A DNA stretch of 57,318 nucleotides from Bacteroidales bacterium UBA1410 (GCA_002305015.1 DBPW01000024.1:1-57318), one strand, 5' to 3'; positions 33,150-42,242 are shown, counted from the first letter of the stretch. Numbers and translations: made by a program. Notes: generated by a model from the sequence alone, not told the origin.

Positions 33150-33581
33150 TCTTACCAACACTTCGTCCTCCCCGATTTTTCGTATCGCCAGATAACTCAA
33201 AATAATGGCAATGGCAGGCATAATAATGCCTATACCCACTTTTTCGAAAGTAGTATCGGCCTCAGGGTTGCGCATAAATATAAGGAATAGGATGAACAGA
33301 TAAAAACCGACCATGAGAATGATATTCATAACGGTCAGTCGTATTTGCAAAATCCTTTTCTTATAAAGAAATACCACAATCAAGGAAAGAATAGAACTGA
33401 TAGCCCCCAGGGTGAACAATTCCCAGGTATTGAAAAGAAGTTCGCCGTTCTGATAAAAACCCATGGCTTCAAAAGTAACGGGTTGTCCATTAAAAGTAAA
33501 GGTGGCAAGCGGCAAAACCGAAGCTAGTGTCATGCATGCCGCAGCCAGAAGCAAGTAGATAGTCTGAATACGTTGCAGCAT
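33126..33581 (-). CDS. DUF4293 family membrane protein
   Basis: A 151-residue inner-membrane protein with four hydrophobic segments (about 7-25, 53-71, 82-101 and 117-135) and a short charged tail. The start MLQRIQTIYLLLA and overall layout match DUF4293, a Bacteroidetes family of unknown function. It sits 2 bases after the omega-like gene on the same strand, downstream of bamD, an arrangement I have seen recur in Bacteroidales. Its 3' end overlaps the M48 gene on the opposite strand by 24 bases. Confidence 0.85.
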   Translation of the reverse strand: MLQRIQTIYLLLAAACMTLASVLPLATFTFNGQPVTFEAMGFYQNGELLFNTWELFTLGAISSILSLIVVFLYKKRILQIRLTVMNIILMVGFYLFILFLIFMRNPEADTTFEKVGIGIIMPAIAIILSYLAIRKIGEDEVLVRSLDRLRK

Positions 33582-33583
33582 AA

Positions 33584-33916
33584 TCAGAATAATTCTTTTT
33601 CCTTGGCAGGATTACGCCAATAAATTTCTCCTTTTTCCCATTCGTCGATAGCAATCAGAGTGGGCTTGGGCAATTTTTCGTAAAAACGCGAAATCTCTAT
33701 CTGTTCGTGATTCTCGAACACTTCTTCCAAATTATCGGTATACGAAGCAAATTCTTCCAATTTACTATCCAGATCGCGTTTCATCTCTGCTGCAATCTGA
33801 TTGGCTCTTTTACCTATAATTACCACCATTTCATAAACATTTCCCGTTGGTTTAGATAATTCCAAGATATTACGGGTCTCTGTGTTTGTGCTTGCGGTTA
33901 TTTTTTTGTAATCCAT
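33584..33916 (-). CDS. rpoZ: DNA-directed RNA polymerase omega/Rpb6-like subunit
   Basis: A 110-residue protein of the Bacteroidetes omega (Rpb6-like) family, with a GNVYEMVVIIGKRANQIA block that matches the omega core helix, where an ARRARQ-type segment is replaced by GKRANQIAAEMK. Omega binds beta-prime and helps assemble the polymerase. The C-terminal half (about 55-110) is acidic and peculiar to this phylum. It lies between bamD and the DUF4293 gene. The symbol rpoZ is used by function; sequence similarity to E. coli RpoZ is weak. Confidence 0.8.
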   Translation of the reverse strand: MDYKKITASTNTETRNILELSKPTGNVYEMVVIIGKRANQIAAEMKRDLDSKLEEFASYTDNLEEVFENHEQIEISRFYEKLPKPTLIAIDEWEKGEIYWRNPAKEKELF

Positions 33917-33982
33917 TTAGCTATTTATTGGTTTAATTGTTATTTATGTTATCTTTTATATTTCGATGCAAATCATTAAATT

Positions 33983-34801
33983 TCATTCCGGCAAAGCTTC
34001 GATTTTTTTCTGAGCTTCACGATAATATATTTCGGCCTCTTTCATATATTTTCCGTCGGGAAAAGAATTTTTATAATTGAAATATTCATCTACTACCATA
34101 CGATAACGCTCAGGTTGAGCCGAACGGGCACTTCTTTCGGCATATTCGTAACGAGAACGCAGTATCGTCATTTGAAAATCTTCCGCATATTTTGAAAAAG
34201 GATAACTTTTTAATGCCTCGCGAGCCGTTATTACCGCTGACTCATAGTTGTTTCCCATATAATTCCCCAATCTCAAGTATAATTGAGCAGCCAACAGCTC
34301 TTTGTATGCCAGTTTTTCCTGCAGCTCAAACAAGTAATCTTTAGCCTGTTGAGTTCGTTCACTCTGCGGATACTTTTCAAGATAACGTTGAAATTCGGAT
34401 ATGGCCTTATACGTCTTTGTTTGATCGAGACGAGGATCAGGCGAATCGAGATACATACCGTAAGCAGCATAAAAAAGTGCCGGCTCGGCATACTCTCCTT
34501 TCGGGAAAGTATTATAATACGTAGTAAACGATTCTGTTGCCATCACATAATCCTTTGAATTGTAATAGCTTTGCGCCAAAAGATAAAGCGACTCCTCAGC
34601 CCGTGCCGTTCCCTTAAAAAAAGGAACCAGTTCTTGAAGTAAGGTTATGGCGCGATCATACTTGCCTGCTTCAAAATATTTTTTGGCATACGTATATTTC
34701 AATTCCAGATCGGTACTTTTCAGTATTTTGTTATACTCACCACATGAGCTGACAACAAGAGCAAATACTACGATGGAAACAATTTGAAACTTTCTTTTCA
34801 T
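33983..34801 (-). CDS. bamD: Outer membrane protein assembly factor BamD
   Basis: BamD is the essential TPR lipoprotein of the BAM complex that inserts beta-barrels into the outer membrane. The 272-residue protein has a lipobox VVSSC (Cys20) followed by GEYNKILKS, then five TPR-like helical pairs, including KKYFEAGKYDRAITLLQELV and YNTFPKGEYAEPALFYAAYG. The ATG at 34801 is preferred to a TTG one codon earlier. It leads a likely transcript bamD-rpoZ-DUF4293. The Crp/Fnr gene lies upstream on the same strand, separated by 133 bases. Confidence 0.92.
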   Translation of the reverse strand: MKRKFQIVSIVVFALVVSSCGEYNKILKSTDLELKYTYAKKYFEAGKYDRAITLLQELVPFFKGTARAEESLYLLAQSYYNSKDYVMATESFTTYYNTFPKGEYAEPALFYAAYGMYLDSPDPRLDQTKTYKAISEFQRYLEKYPQSERTQQAKDYLFELQEKLAYKELLAAQLYLRLGNYMGNNYESAVITAREALKSYPFSKYAEDFQMTILRSRYEYAERSARSAQPERYRMVVDEYFNYKNSFPDGKYMKEAEIYYREAQKKIEALPE

Positions 34802-34934
34802 CAAAAACCGTTTTTAGGCACGCAAATTTACGGAAACTTTTACAGATAAACTCATCCGGCAAACAATTTTATTCTATTTTAGGATTTTGAATCTTTTTCC
34901 CTTCTGTTTCTTTGAGAGGTAAAATTATACCTTT

Positions 34935-35636
34935 TTATCCCATGCGACTGATTTTTCGAAGTTTCTCCTCATCTATAATCTTAATTTTCCTTCCATCAAT
35001 AGCAATTACGTGTTCATCTACAAAATTAGAAAGCGTACGTATGGCATTGGAGGTAGTCATGTTCGATAAACTTGCCAAATCTTCGCGAGCCAAATAAATA
35101 TTGATGGTGGCACCATCCTCTTCCAGACCATAACTTTCTTTCAAAAAAAGAAGCGATTCGGCAAGGCGGCCTCGAATATGTTTTTGAGTAAGATTCACCA
35201 CCCGCTGGTCGGCTATTCCGAGGTCTGTGGATAGCATTTGAATGAAAAGCATGGCCAAATGGCTGTTTTCCAACAACATCTTTTCGATGATTTCCATCGG
35301 TATCATACACACCGTTGAAGGTTCAAAAGCTGCAGCTGCGGTGACATAGGGTTCCCGTGCAAAATATGCCCGATATCCGAAATACTGAACGGGACGAATC
35401 ATACGAATGATCTGATTGCGTCCCCCTACCCCGGTTCTGAAAATTTTCACTTTCCCTTTAAACAGACACATCAAATCTTTAGGAATTTCATTCTCACAAT
35501 AGATGAGTTCGTTTTTTTTGAAATTCACTATTCGTGCATTCTTTCGAAGCACTTCACGTTCATCATCCGATAATACTTTCCAGATATCGGATAACGAAGA
35601 AGACAAATCCATCGCATTTTTCTTCTTTGCCGGCAT
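34935..35636 (-). CDS. Crp/Fnr-family transcriptional regulator
   Basis: A 233-residue regulator with an N-terminal cyclic-nucleotide-binding-like jelly roll (about 15-130; FKGKVKIFRTG, MIRPVQYFGYRAYF) and a C-terminal winged helix (about 150-220; KHIRGRLAESLLFLKE, LAREDLASLSNMTTSNAIRTL, the last being the recognition helix region). There is no N-terminal cysteine cluster for an iron-sulfur centre, so it is not a classical Fnr oxygen sensor, and the usual cAMP-contact residues are not evident. The effector and targets are unknown; it is one of many paralogues usual in Bacteroidales. Confidence 0.88.
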   Translation of the reverse strand: MPAKKKNAMDLSSSLSDIWKVLSDDEREVLRKNARIVNFKKNELIYCENEIPKDLMCLFKGKVKIFRTGVGGRNQIIRMIRPVQYFGYRAYFAREPYVTAAAAFEPSTVCMIPMEIIEKMLLENSHLAMLFIQMLSTDLGIADQRVVNLTQKHIRGRLAESLLFLKESYGLEEDGATINIYLAREDLASLSNMTTSNAIRTLSNFVDEHVIAIDGRKIKIIDEEKLRKISRMG

Positions 35637-35664
35637 ATCTGTTTTAGAACAATGTTATATAACA

Positions 35665-35672
35665 CAAAAATA
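35665..35672 (-). promoter_or_regulatory. Putative -7 element of the Crp/Fnr gene
   Basis: TATTTTTG on the minus strand matches TAnnTTTG exactly, 29 bases before the ATG. No firm -33 match was seen. Confidence 0.5.
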
Positions 35673-35799
35673 CAAAATATTTTATGAGTGAATCATGAAA
35701 ATAAGAATATAATTTATTCGTTTAGGATAAAAACCTTGAATTTTAATACATTTAACACATATAATCTACTTTTTCACGTAATTTTATTTTAGTTTTAAA

Positions 35800-35829
35800 T
35801 TTGGTTTTCCGGAATAATGCATAAATTTG
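35800..35829 (+). promoter_or_regulatory. Putative promoter of the long DUF5686 gene
   Basis: TTTG (35800-35803) and TAAATTTG (35822-35829) are 18 bases apart, close to the Bacteroidetes consensus. The -7 element ends only 8 bases before the ATG, so the transcript may be nearly leaderless. Confidence 0.5.
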
Positions 35830-35837
35830 TTTGAAAT

Positions 35838-37970
35838 ATGCAATGTAAACGCTTTATCATAGTAGTCCTGTTGTTTTTTGCTTCGCTATGTACCTTTGCA
35901 CAAAACCTGATTGCTGTAGATACCCTCATGAAAAGAGTCAGAAGTGCCGGCGAAAAATACAATGAATGGGTTCAAACATACGAAGCCGAAGTATATATGC
36001 GTGCCTACGTTGAAACGGTCAAAAAGAATTTTTTGTATAAATTTACTCGTTTTGTTCCTCATTTTGTACTTCACGATCCAAAATCCGACGAAGCCATCAT
36101 CGAAAGTGTAAGCCGACTTAACTATACCTATCCCAACAATTACACACACTATATTCAATACGTAACGGGAAGTCTTACCAAAAAAAAGGATATCGAAATG
36201 ATTCCCTTTGGTATGCTGAATATAAACGTCTATGACAAAACTGCTTACGACGGGAATTTTATTCTGCCTTTGCATCATGTTTCATCCAAATATTACCGAT
36301 ACCGCATCAAACAAACCTATTACGATGAAAAGGAAAACAAAAGGTATTATGCCATCGATTTTTCTCCGGTTTACACCAGTTCCAAGCTGCTAAAAGGAGT
36401 GGTGGTCATTGAAGAAGGAACATGGCGTGTGATTCGATTTTCGGCCGAGTGGGAAGAGATGATGAACGATTTTCGGTTTGAAATTACCATGGGTGACGGA
36501 CCGATTACCGCTCATCTCCCCGTAAATTTCATCATCTACAAAACTACTTCTTATTTGGGAAACGTCGTTGCAAATCGCTATTTGGCTCAAATCAACTACA
36601 CCAATATCGTTCTGAACGATCACATCCTCAAAGAAAAAACTTTAGATATCAGTTATTTATACAATACAACCGAAAGTGTGCCTACCATACACAACGACTC
36701 CCTTTTCTGGGAAAAAATCCGCCCCATTCCTCTTCAAGCAAAAGAAACCGAAACCATCGAAAATTACAAAAAGCAACAAAATGGCGATTCGCTAACCGAC
36801 AACCCAAAAGCCCAGCAAATTGCCAAACTGATGACCGAGGATTCCCAATATCGATACAAATCGACTCAAATCCGCTATAGCGGACCCCTTAATCCGTCCA
36901 TGCTTGGCTACACCTCACCGGACGGAATTACCTACAAGCAAAAATTATTTTTGAAAGTCGATTTAAAAAACGACAAAGATTTGTATCTCGATGCTTTCGC
37001 GGGCTACCTGTTTAAAAGGAAAGAATTATTTGCCGATCTCTCCCTGAGATGGAACTACAACCCTGCCCGTATCGGCAACCTTTCCTTTTCTGTGGGAAGC
37101 GGCAATCGCACATACAGCTCGCTCTTTGTGGAACAAGTGCAAGATAGCCTCATCAACAAAGGACTTAAATTCAGCGATATTTCGGTCGATTACTACAAAG
37201 ATTATTACTTCCGTCTTCTCAACGATATCGAACTCGTTAACGGTCTGATGTTGGGAACCGGTATTGAGTACCATATCCGTAAAGGAAACGAAAATTCAAA
37301 AGCGCTAAACGCTTCAAGCAGCGAGAACGATGGCGTTGAAAAAATGTTCGGCATTCAATATGATTTTTTACCTTTTGTTCGCCTTTCGTGGACACCCCAA
37401 CAATATTATCGTTTCGATGGTCCTCAAAAGATACCCGTCCGTTCAGACTACCCCACCTTTAAAATCGAATTTGCCCGAAGTATAAAAAATATGTTGGGAG
37501 GCGATTCCGAATACAACCGCATCGAAATCGATGTGTGTCAACATATACCCTTCGGATTGCTGAAATCGCTGCAATATCACATCGGAGGCGGTATATTTAC
37601 CAAGCAAAAAACGGAATATTTTGCCGACTTCGTCTATTTTGCCAAAAACAACTTCCCTCAAAATTGGGACGACGGCATCGGCGGCAATTTCAACCTCCTA
37701 CACCGCAGCCTGTATAACGCTTCCGACTCGTATTTTCAAGCACATTTCATGTTCGAAACCCCTTTCCTTATTCTAAAAAATGTATCTCCTCTATCTCATG
37801 GCGTTCTCTCCGAACGATTATATCTCAGTCAATTGTATACACCGCAAATCATTTCGTACACCGAAGCCGGATACGGTATCGGAAATCGGTTTTTCAATGC
37901 AGCCGTTTTCGGCTCTTTCCATAAACAAAACTTCAGGGAAATAGGCGTTAGAATGCTGCTCACCTTCTGA
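35838..37970 (+). CDS. DUF5686 family outer-membrane protein
   Basis: A 710-residue exported protein with signal peptide (hydrophobic 5-20, cleavage near FAQ). It begins the family region with ADTLMKRV-like AVDTLMKRVRSAGEKYNEWV and YEAEVYMRAYVE, contains RYYAIDFSPVYTSSKLLKGV and EEGTWRVIRFSAEW, and ends in a barrel whose last strand is GVRMLLTF. The CarboxypepD_reg domain that precedes DUF5686 in many homologues is absent. It is a Bacteroidetes-specific family of unknown function, presumed to be an outer-membrane barrel. A short relative with only the barrel half is at 13655-15061. It converges with the DUF389 gene. Confidence 0.82.
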   Translation: MQCKRFIIVVLLFFASLCTFAQNLIAVDTLMKRVRSAGEKYNEWVQTYEAEVYMRAYVETVKKNFLYKFTRFVPHFVLHDPKSDEAIIESVSRLNYTYPNNYTHYIQYVTGSLTKKKDIEMIPFGMLNINVYDKTAYDGNFILPLHHVSSKYYRYRIKQTYYDEKENKRYYAIDFSPVYTSSKLLKGVVVIEEGTWRVIRFSAEWEEMMNDFRFEITMGDGPITAHLPVNFIIYKTTSYLGNVVANRYLAQINYTNIVLNDHILKEKTLDISYLYNTTESVPTIHNDSLFWEKIRPIPLQAKETETIENYKKQQNGDSLTDNPKAQQIAKLMTEDSQYRYKSTQIRYSGPLNPSMLGYTSPDGITYKQKLFLKVDLKNDKDLYLDAFAGYLFKRKELFADLSLRWNYNPARIGNLSFSVGSGNRTYSSLFVEQVQDSLINKGLKFSDISVDYYKDYYFRLLNDIELVNGLMLGTGIEYHIRKGNENSKALNASSSENDGVEKMFGIQYDFLPFVRLSWTPQQYYRFDGPQKIPVRSDYPTFKIEFARSIKNMLGGDSEYNRIEIDVCQHIPFGLLKSLQYHIGGGIFTKQKTEYFADFVYFAKNNFPQNWDDGIGGNFNLLHRSLYNASDSYFQAHFMFETPFLILKNVSPLSHGVLSERLYLSQLYTPQIISYTEAGYGIGNRFFNAAVFGSFHKQNFREIGVRMLLTF

Positions 37971-37981
37971 AAACAAACCGG

Positions 37982-39331
37982 TTATTTAGTCACCTCTTCA
38001 AAAAGAACTTTCACATTTTCGTTGTTCAGTCTGCTTCGGAGCCACTCTTCTATTTTTCGTTTATCGCTGATGCGCAACGAATTACGTGGAGCTTTAAAAA
38101 CAACAAGGGGTACTTTTGGCGACTGCGTCAGGGAATCTTTCTCAAAAGTAAACGAATGGGTTTCAGCATACGCACAACCTTGAATTTGAGGATACAATGG
38201 TTTTATTTCTTTCAGAATCCTTTCGCCTGTCATGGGAATATTTAGAATACTGTCGATCTGATTTTCACGCTGCCTCAATGCAAAAGCAAGCGCCGTAATC
38301 TTATTATTCAATACTTCGGTTTCTGTTTGATATTTACGCGTTTCTTCCTGAATAAGCGATACTTCAAAGCCTTGACGGATGGTTATTTTAGACGTATCCA
38401 GCCGATACGCCAATGCCCGTTCTTTTATCAGCGTCATTAAAGAATCCGACAAACCGTATCCCGAATAAAACAACTCCACTCTACCGGTGGAAGGATTCAC
38501 CCGATTTCCTTGCAGATAATTTCCTTCGAGCAGTGAGACCTCATCTATAAAAGCACGTGAATTTCGCGAAAACTCCTCTTTTTTGACCAACCTGTAACCA
38601 AAAAAAATGCTCGGAACAAAAGTTACCAAAATAATCGCGGTAATGCCATGGGTCACTTTACTCTTTTTCTCGGGATCAACAATGGAGCGGATAGGGAATT
38701 TCAAAAAACGACATACCATCAAAGCGGCAAAAGCAATAAAAACCATATTAATGGCAAACAAATATAACGCTCCAAAAAAGAAATTCCATTGAAAGGTAGC
38801 CAAGCCATATCCTGCCGTACAAATAGGCGGCATCAGTGCGGTTGCTATAGCCACACCCGGTATCACATTACCCTTGACCTTACTGCTCACAGCCACAATC
38901 CCTGCCAAGCCGCCAAAAAAAGCAATAATCACGTCATAAATGGAAGGACTTGTTCGTGCCAACAATTCCGAATGTGCTTCATTCAAAGGCGAAAGGACAA
39001 AATAAAACGCCGAAGTAAGCAAGCTCACCCCCACGGCAAAAGCAAGATTCTTGAGCGATCGCTCAAATAAAGGAAAATCGTACGTTGCCAAACTATAGCC
39101 CATCCCGTTAATCGGCCCCATCAACGGCGAAATCAACATGGCACCTATAATCACCGCAGTGGAATTCATGTTCAATCCAACAGAACATACCATAATGGCA
39201 AAGATAAGTATCCAAAGATTAGTACCCCTGAAAACTATCCCTTGTGTTATATTCCGATGAACGGAATCATAATCCTCGAGTTCGGATCGAAGATCAAACC
39301 ATTCGCGTAAATTTTCGAGTGTTTTTCTCAT
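37982..39331 (-). CDS. DUF389 family membrane protein
   Basis: A 449-residue protein with the DUF389 domain (TIGR00341-type) in its N-terminal half: IIGAMLISPLMGPINGMGYS, ATALMPPICTAGYGLA and five to six membrane segments spanning about residues 35-250. The C-terminal 200 residues are hydrophilic, probably extramembrane, with a coiled stretch (about 315-350). The biochemical role is unknown; members are thought to be transporters or stress-related. It lies 11 bases from the convergent DUF5686 stop and is separated from the upstream PspC gene by a terminator. Confidence 0.85.
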   Translation of the reverse strand: MRKTLENLREWFDLRSELEDYDSVHRNITQGIVFRGTNLWILIFAIMVCSVGLNMNSTAVIIGAMLISPLMGPINGMGYSLATYDFPLFERSLKNLAFAVGVSLLTSAFYFVLSPLNEAHSELLARTSPSIYDVIIAFFGGLAGIVAVSSKVKGNVIPGVAIATALMPPICTAGYGLATFQWNFFFGALYLFAINMVFIAFAALMVCRFLKFPIRSIVDPEKKSKVTHGITAIILVTFVPSIFFGYRLVKKEEFSRNSRAFIDEVSLLEGNYLQGNRVNPSTGRVELFYSGYGLSDSLMTLIKERALAYRLDTSKITIRQGFEVSLIQEETRKYQTETEVLNNKITALAFALRQRENQIDSILNIPMTGERILKEIKPLYPQIQGCAYAETHSFTFEKDSLTQSPKVPLVVFKAPRNSLRISDKRKIEEWLRSRLNNENVKVLFEEVTK

Positions 39332-39389
39332 GTCTTACTTTTATAAAAGCAAAACTACAAAAAAAATCGACTGAACGCTATAAAAAGCA

Positions 39390-39414
39390 AAAAGTGCAGC
39401 CGGAAATCTCCGGC
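39390..39414 (-). terminator. Terminator of the padR-PspC operon
   Basis: GCCGGA (39399-39404) pairs with TCCGGC (39409-39414); read on the minus strand the hairpin is followed by TGCACTTTTTGCTTTTT. It is 43 bases beyond the stop of the PspC gene and before DUF389. Confidence 0.7.
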
Positions 39415-39456
39415 CACACCCAAACACAATGAATTTAAAAGTAGAGTCTATGAATA

Positions 39457-41268
39457 TCAATCTGAAGAAGCCTCTTTTAAGTAGGCATCAAACGATTTGT
39501 CGATTTCGACCGTTTTACCCGAAGGCACAGCAATCTCAATGGACAGATGCTGATTTCTATAGCCTTGTTCAATAGGTACAGAAAAAAATTCGGGCAACAG
39601 CAACAACGAGTCCTGTTGAACAACAGGATATGAAAAATCGGTAAGGTTGGCTTTTGCCAATTTCATACTCTTTCCGGAACAAGCCGCAACCATATGCAAA
39701 TGGAATAACGAATCACGGCTTTCAATCACTTTCAACCTGATATTGGAAAATAAAAGCGAATCCTCATTTTCTGTATAATAGGGAAGCCGGGAAATTTCGT
39801 CATCGATTCCCCACCCTATTTTAAACGTATTGTAATCGTTGGGATATTTCATCATTTCCACATATAATTTATCGCCATTAAAGGGAGAAAGTACAATCTC
39901 TCTTTCGTTAAAACCGGTTACGTTGAATTTTTCTCCGACTTTCAGCGCCAACGTTCCTGCCATCACAATCCCCAAAATCCATAAAATCAGCGCAAAGACC
40001 CCTATCAACGGCCTGAATTTGGCTTTCATTATACGTCTGACAATCCACGTTATGATGGCCACAATCGGAATTACCAACACAAGAAGGAACGAAAGCCACA
40101 ACAAGGTAGTTTCATATCCGGGATCGATAAACAGCGATTTCAACGGCATAAGCTCAAATCCGGCAAATAGGAGTCCGACTGACACCGCTGCCAAAATGAG
40201 GGCAAAAAAACCCACCGCAGCAAAAAAGACAATTTTAATCAAGATAATTAACGCATTCACACATCCCGACCTTCCGGACGATGACACTTCAGCAGATTCG
40301 GAAAGATTAACTTTCGGTGCATTTTCTGTTTTATCACCGGCCTTATTTTCTGCCTTATTTTCTGCCTTATTTTTAACACTCGCAACATTATCACTCACGG
40401 TTTCGCGAATGGATTTGATGTAGTCTTCCTCACCCATCATTTCGAGTTTCTGCTTAACTGTCTTCGCCTGAGGGGTAATAATCCAAAGAATGATATAAAC
40501 GAGAAGTATTCCCCCATTGATTTTCATGTTCCACTCGGCATGCGGAATAGGGAACATTTTATCCCAAATAAAAAACGGGAACGAAGATATAGACGTAAAA
40601 CTTAGTACCAACGGAATAAGAAAAATCAGACGCGGAATCCACGAATCAATTTTGAAATAAGCCGCCAATCCGCCGCAAACACCTCCCAACACCCGGTCAC
40701 CGGGATTTCTGTAAAGACGCTTGATCCCGCTCCAATCCAATGGTTCGGCTTTCAATACAATCCACAGAACAATATACACCCAAAACAAGACACTGAAAAA
40801 CAATACAAAAATCAGCCGTATCCATGTGGGGTCAATCTTAAAATAGTTGGCCAAACCGCTGCAAACACCGGCAATCATTTTATGGGTTGTATCGCGACGC
40901 AACGAACGCGATTGTCTTTCTTCCACAGGTTGATTTTCCGGCAACTCGGATGAGTAAGAGGTTTGTTGCGCACCACTATCCCCTTTATGAGTGGTTTCTT
41001 CATATTCGGTATCGAAATCTTCGGGTTTGCCGATACCGTTGATAATTGCTTCCACATCTTCATCGGTGATACAATTGATACCGTGTTTCAAGCGATTCCC
41101 AAAAAGTTCGGCGATGCGGTTTTCGATATCGTTCACAATTTCGTCACCACCCTCTTCGCGCGAAAAATAACTTTTCAGGCTTTCTATGTATTGAGTCAAT
41201 ATTTCGAAGGCCGTTTCCTCAATAGCTATTACTTGACCTTGAAAATTAATGCTGATCACTTTTTTCAT
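39457..41268 (-). CDS. Membrane protein with two PspC domains
   Basis: A 603-residue protein: helical N-terminal region (1-90) with acidic residues, then two PspC domains in tandem (about 122-180, THKMIAGVCSGLANYFKIDP; and about 185-270, DRVLGGVCGGLAAYFKIDS), each with hydrophobic segments. A low-complexity linker with a KAEN repeat (about 300-318) is followed by three more membrane helices and a C-terminal extracytoplasmic part ending in IAVPSGKTVEIDKSFDAYL. PspC domains sense envelope or membrane stress. It starts 14 bases downstream of a PadR-type regulator, a pairing common in Bacteroidetes, so expression is probably controlled by that repressor. The ligand is unknown. Confidence 0.87.
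   Translation of the reverse strand: MKKVISINFQGQVIAIEETAFEILTQYIESLKSYFSREEGGDEIVNDIENRIAELFGNRLKHGINCITDEDVEAIINGIGKPEDFDTEYEETTHKGDSGAQQTSYSSELPENQPVEERQSRSLRRDTTHKMIAGVCSGLANYFKIDPTWIRLIFVLFFSVLFWVYIVLWIVLKAEPLDWSGIKRLYRNPGDRVLGGVCGGLAAYFKIDSWIPRLIFLIPLVLSFTSISSFPFFIWDKMFPIPHAEWNMKINGGILLVYIILWIITPQAKTVKQKLEMMGEEDYIKSIRETVSDNVASVKNKAENKAENKAGDKTENAPKVNLSESAEVSSSGRSGCVNALIILIKIVFFAAVGFFALILAAVSVGLLFAGFELMPLKSLFIDPGYETTLLWLSFLLVLVIPIVAIITWIVRRIMKAKFRPLIGVFALILWILGIVMAGTLALKVGEKFNVTGFNEREIVLSPFNGDKLYVEMMKYPNDYNTFKIGWGIDDEISRLPYYTENEDSLLFSNIRLKVIESRDSLFHLHMVAACSGKSMKLAKANLTDFSYPVVQQDSLLLLPEFFSVPIEQGYRNQHLSIEIAVPSGKTVEIDKSFDAYLKEASSD
40341..40374. repeat. 12-bp tandem repeat inside the PspC gene
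   Basis: CCTTATTTTCTG occurs twice in a row and a third, changed copy follows. On the minus strand it encodes the repeated Lys-Ala-Glu-Asn of the linker. Unit changes keep the reading frame, so the linker length can vary without inactivating the gene. Confidence 0.75.
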
Positions 41269-41282
41269 TGCTGTGGTAGTAT

Positions 41283-41630
41283 TTAATTGCTGAAATTATT
41301 TTTAGTCACGGTTTCCACCCCTTTTGCAAGTTCATTCCATGTGGCTTCGAGCAAGGCATAAAACTTTTCGCCCTCCTTAGTCAGGCTGAAATATTTGCGA
41401 GGGGGTCCCGAACTGCTTTCAACCCAACGATACGTAAGAATGCCGGCATTTTTTAAACGATTCAATAAAGGATACAACGTGCCTTCCAACAACTGAAGTC
41501 CGGCATTTCTCATTTCATCGATAATGTCTCCCGGATACGCTTCGCCTCGTTTAATAATCGATAAAATGCAGTACTCCAGCACTCCTTTCCGCATCTGACT
41601 TTGGGTATTCTCTATATTCATTTTTTTCAT
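41283..41630 (-). CDS. PadR-family transcriptional regulator
   Basis: A 115-residue winged-helix repressor with the PadR fingerprints RKGVLEYCILSIIKRG, LLEGTLYPLLNRLKNAGIL and SGPPRKYFSLTKEG. It is a short (group 2) PadR with only a brief C-terminal helix for dimerisation. It is co-transcribed with the PspC gene downstream (14-base gap), the usual arrangement in which the repressor controls its own operon. A later ATG (codon 4) would also work. An inverted repeat at 41664-41677 in its own promoter is a candidate operator. Confidence 0.92.
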   Translation of the reverse strand: MKKMNIENTQSQMRKGVLEYCILSIIKRGEAYPGDIIDEMRNAGLQLLEGTLYPLLNRLKNAGILTYRWVESSSGPPRKYFSLTKEGEKFYALLEATWNELAKGVETVTKNNFSN

Positions 41631-41644
41631 TACTCTTTACGGCA

Positions 41645-41677
41645 CAAAAATACACAAAACAAAGTATTATGCAATAC
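41645..41677 (-). promoter_or_regulatory. padR promoter with candidate operator
   Basis: On the minus strand TATTTTTG (41652-41645) matches the -7 consensus, 15 bases before the ATG. Just upstream GTATT-ATGC-AATAC (41664-41677) is a perfect short inverted repeat, and CAAAGTA occurs on both sides as a direct repeat. This spot would cover the -33 region, apt for autorepression. Binding is inferred. Confidence 0.5.
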
Positions 41678-41930
41678 AAAGTACCATATATTTTCAATCA
41701 TTTAATGTTTTTTATATTATAACAGCCGATTCATCCTCTAAAAACACATTCTCTCCCTTCTTGAATAGAAAAATCTCACGAAATCCCCTTTATACTTTCT
41801 CCTTACCCTTCGTTTTGGGCATTGGGGTAACCGGTTCAACGCAGCTTTTGCCCGATACAGCACGTTTTTCAGATTCGAGTCTGCTTTTTGCTGAAGTCGT
41901 TTCGCCTGTTTTTATCGATAACACCGTTTT

Positions 41931-41981
41931 TTTCGCCTTTTCTTCGCTTCTCCTTCGCTCTTCCTTCGCTTCATGCTTGCC
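41931..41981. repeat. 11-bp-phased degenerate repeat array 1
   Basis: CTTCGCT recurs at 41942, 41953 and 41964, exactly 11 bases apart, with a weaker copy at 41931 (TTTCGCC) and at 41975 (ATGCTTG). It lies in the 612-base gene-free region before coaBC. I see no ORF that explains it. Confidence 0.65.
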
Positions 41982-42070
41982 TCTAAGCAGGGACAAGGGT
42001 ACCAAATTTCGTGCGGTTTTTGCAAGGCAAACCTATATGTTTTCCGCATCTAGAAAGGGATACAGAGGTG

Positions 42071-42169
42071 GAGCCAAAACAAACGTTGTGCAAAGATGGT
42101 GCGAGGCTGACGCAAGCCTGATGCAAGGATGGTGCAGCCTTGGTACGGCCTTGGTGCGAGGAAGGTGGG
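42071..42169. repeat. 11-bp-phased degenerate repeat array 2
   Basis: Nine successive 11-base units can be laid out without gaps. Six or seven share TGGTGCG-like ends, such as AAGATGGTGCG, AGGATGGTGCA, GCCTTGGTACG and GCCTTGGTGCG; neighbours differ by several bases. The array ends about 73 bases before the coaBC ATG. Eleven bases is close to one helical turn, and the unit is not a multiple of three, so it is unlikely to encode protein. Confidence 0.7.
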
Positions 42170-42242
42170 CGATACATTTTTATCGGCGAGTTGATAGAAT
42201 CTCGGCTTTTTTATCTATGTTTGTAACACTAATCAAAAGACT

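Noticed and set aside
41941..42169. Possible CRISPR array
   Set aside because: The units are 11 bases, degenerate and contiguous, with no spacers; no cas gene is in the window.
41983..42177. 64-codon frame on the minus strand in the same region
   Set aside because: Its Ser/Leu/Cys-rich translation is a by-product of the degenerate 11-bp units and it has no promoter or homologous look.
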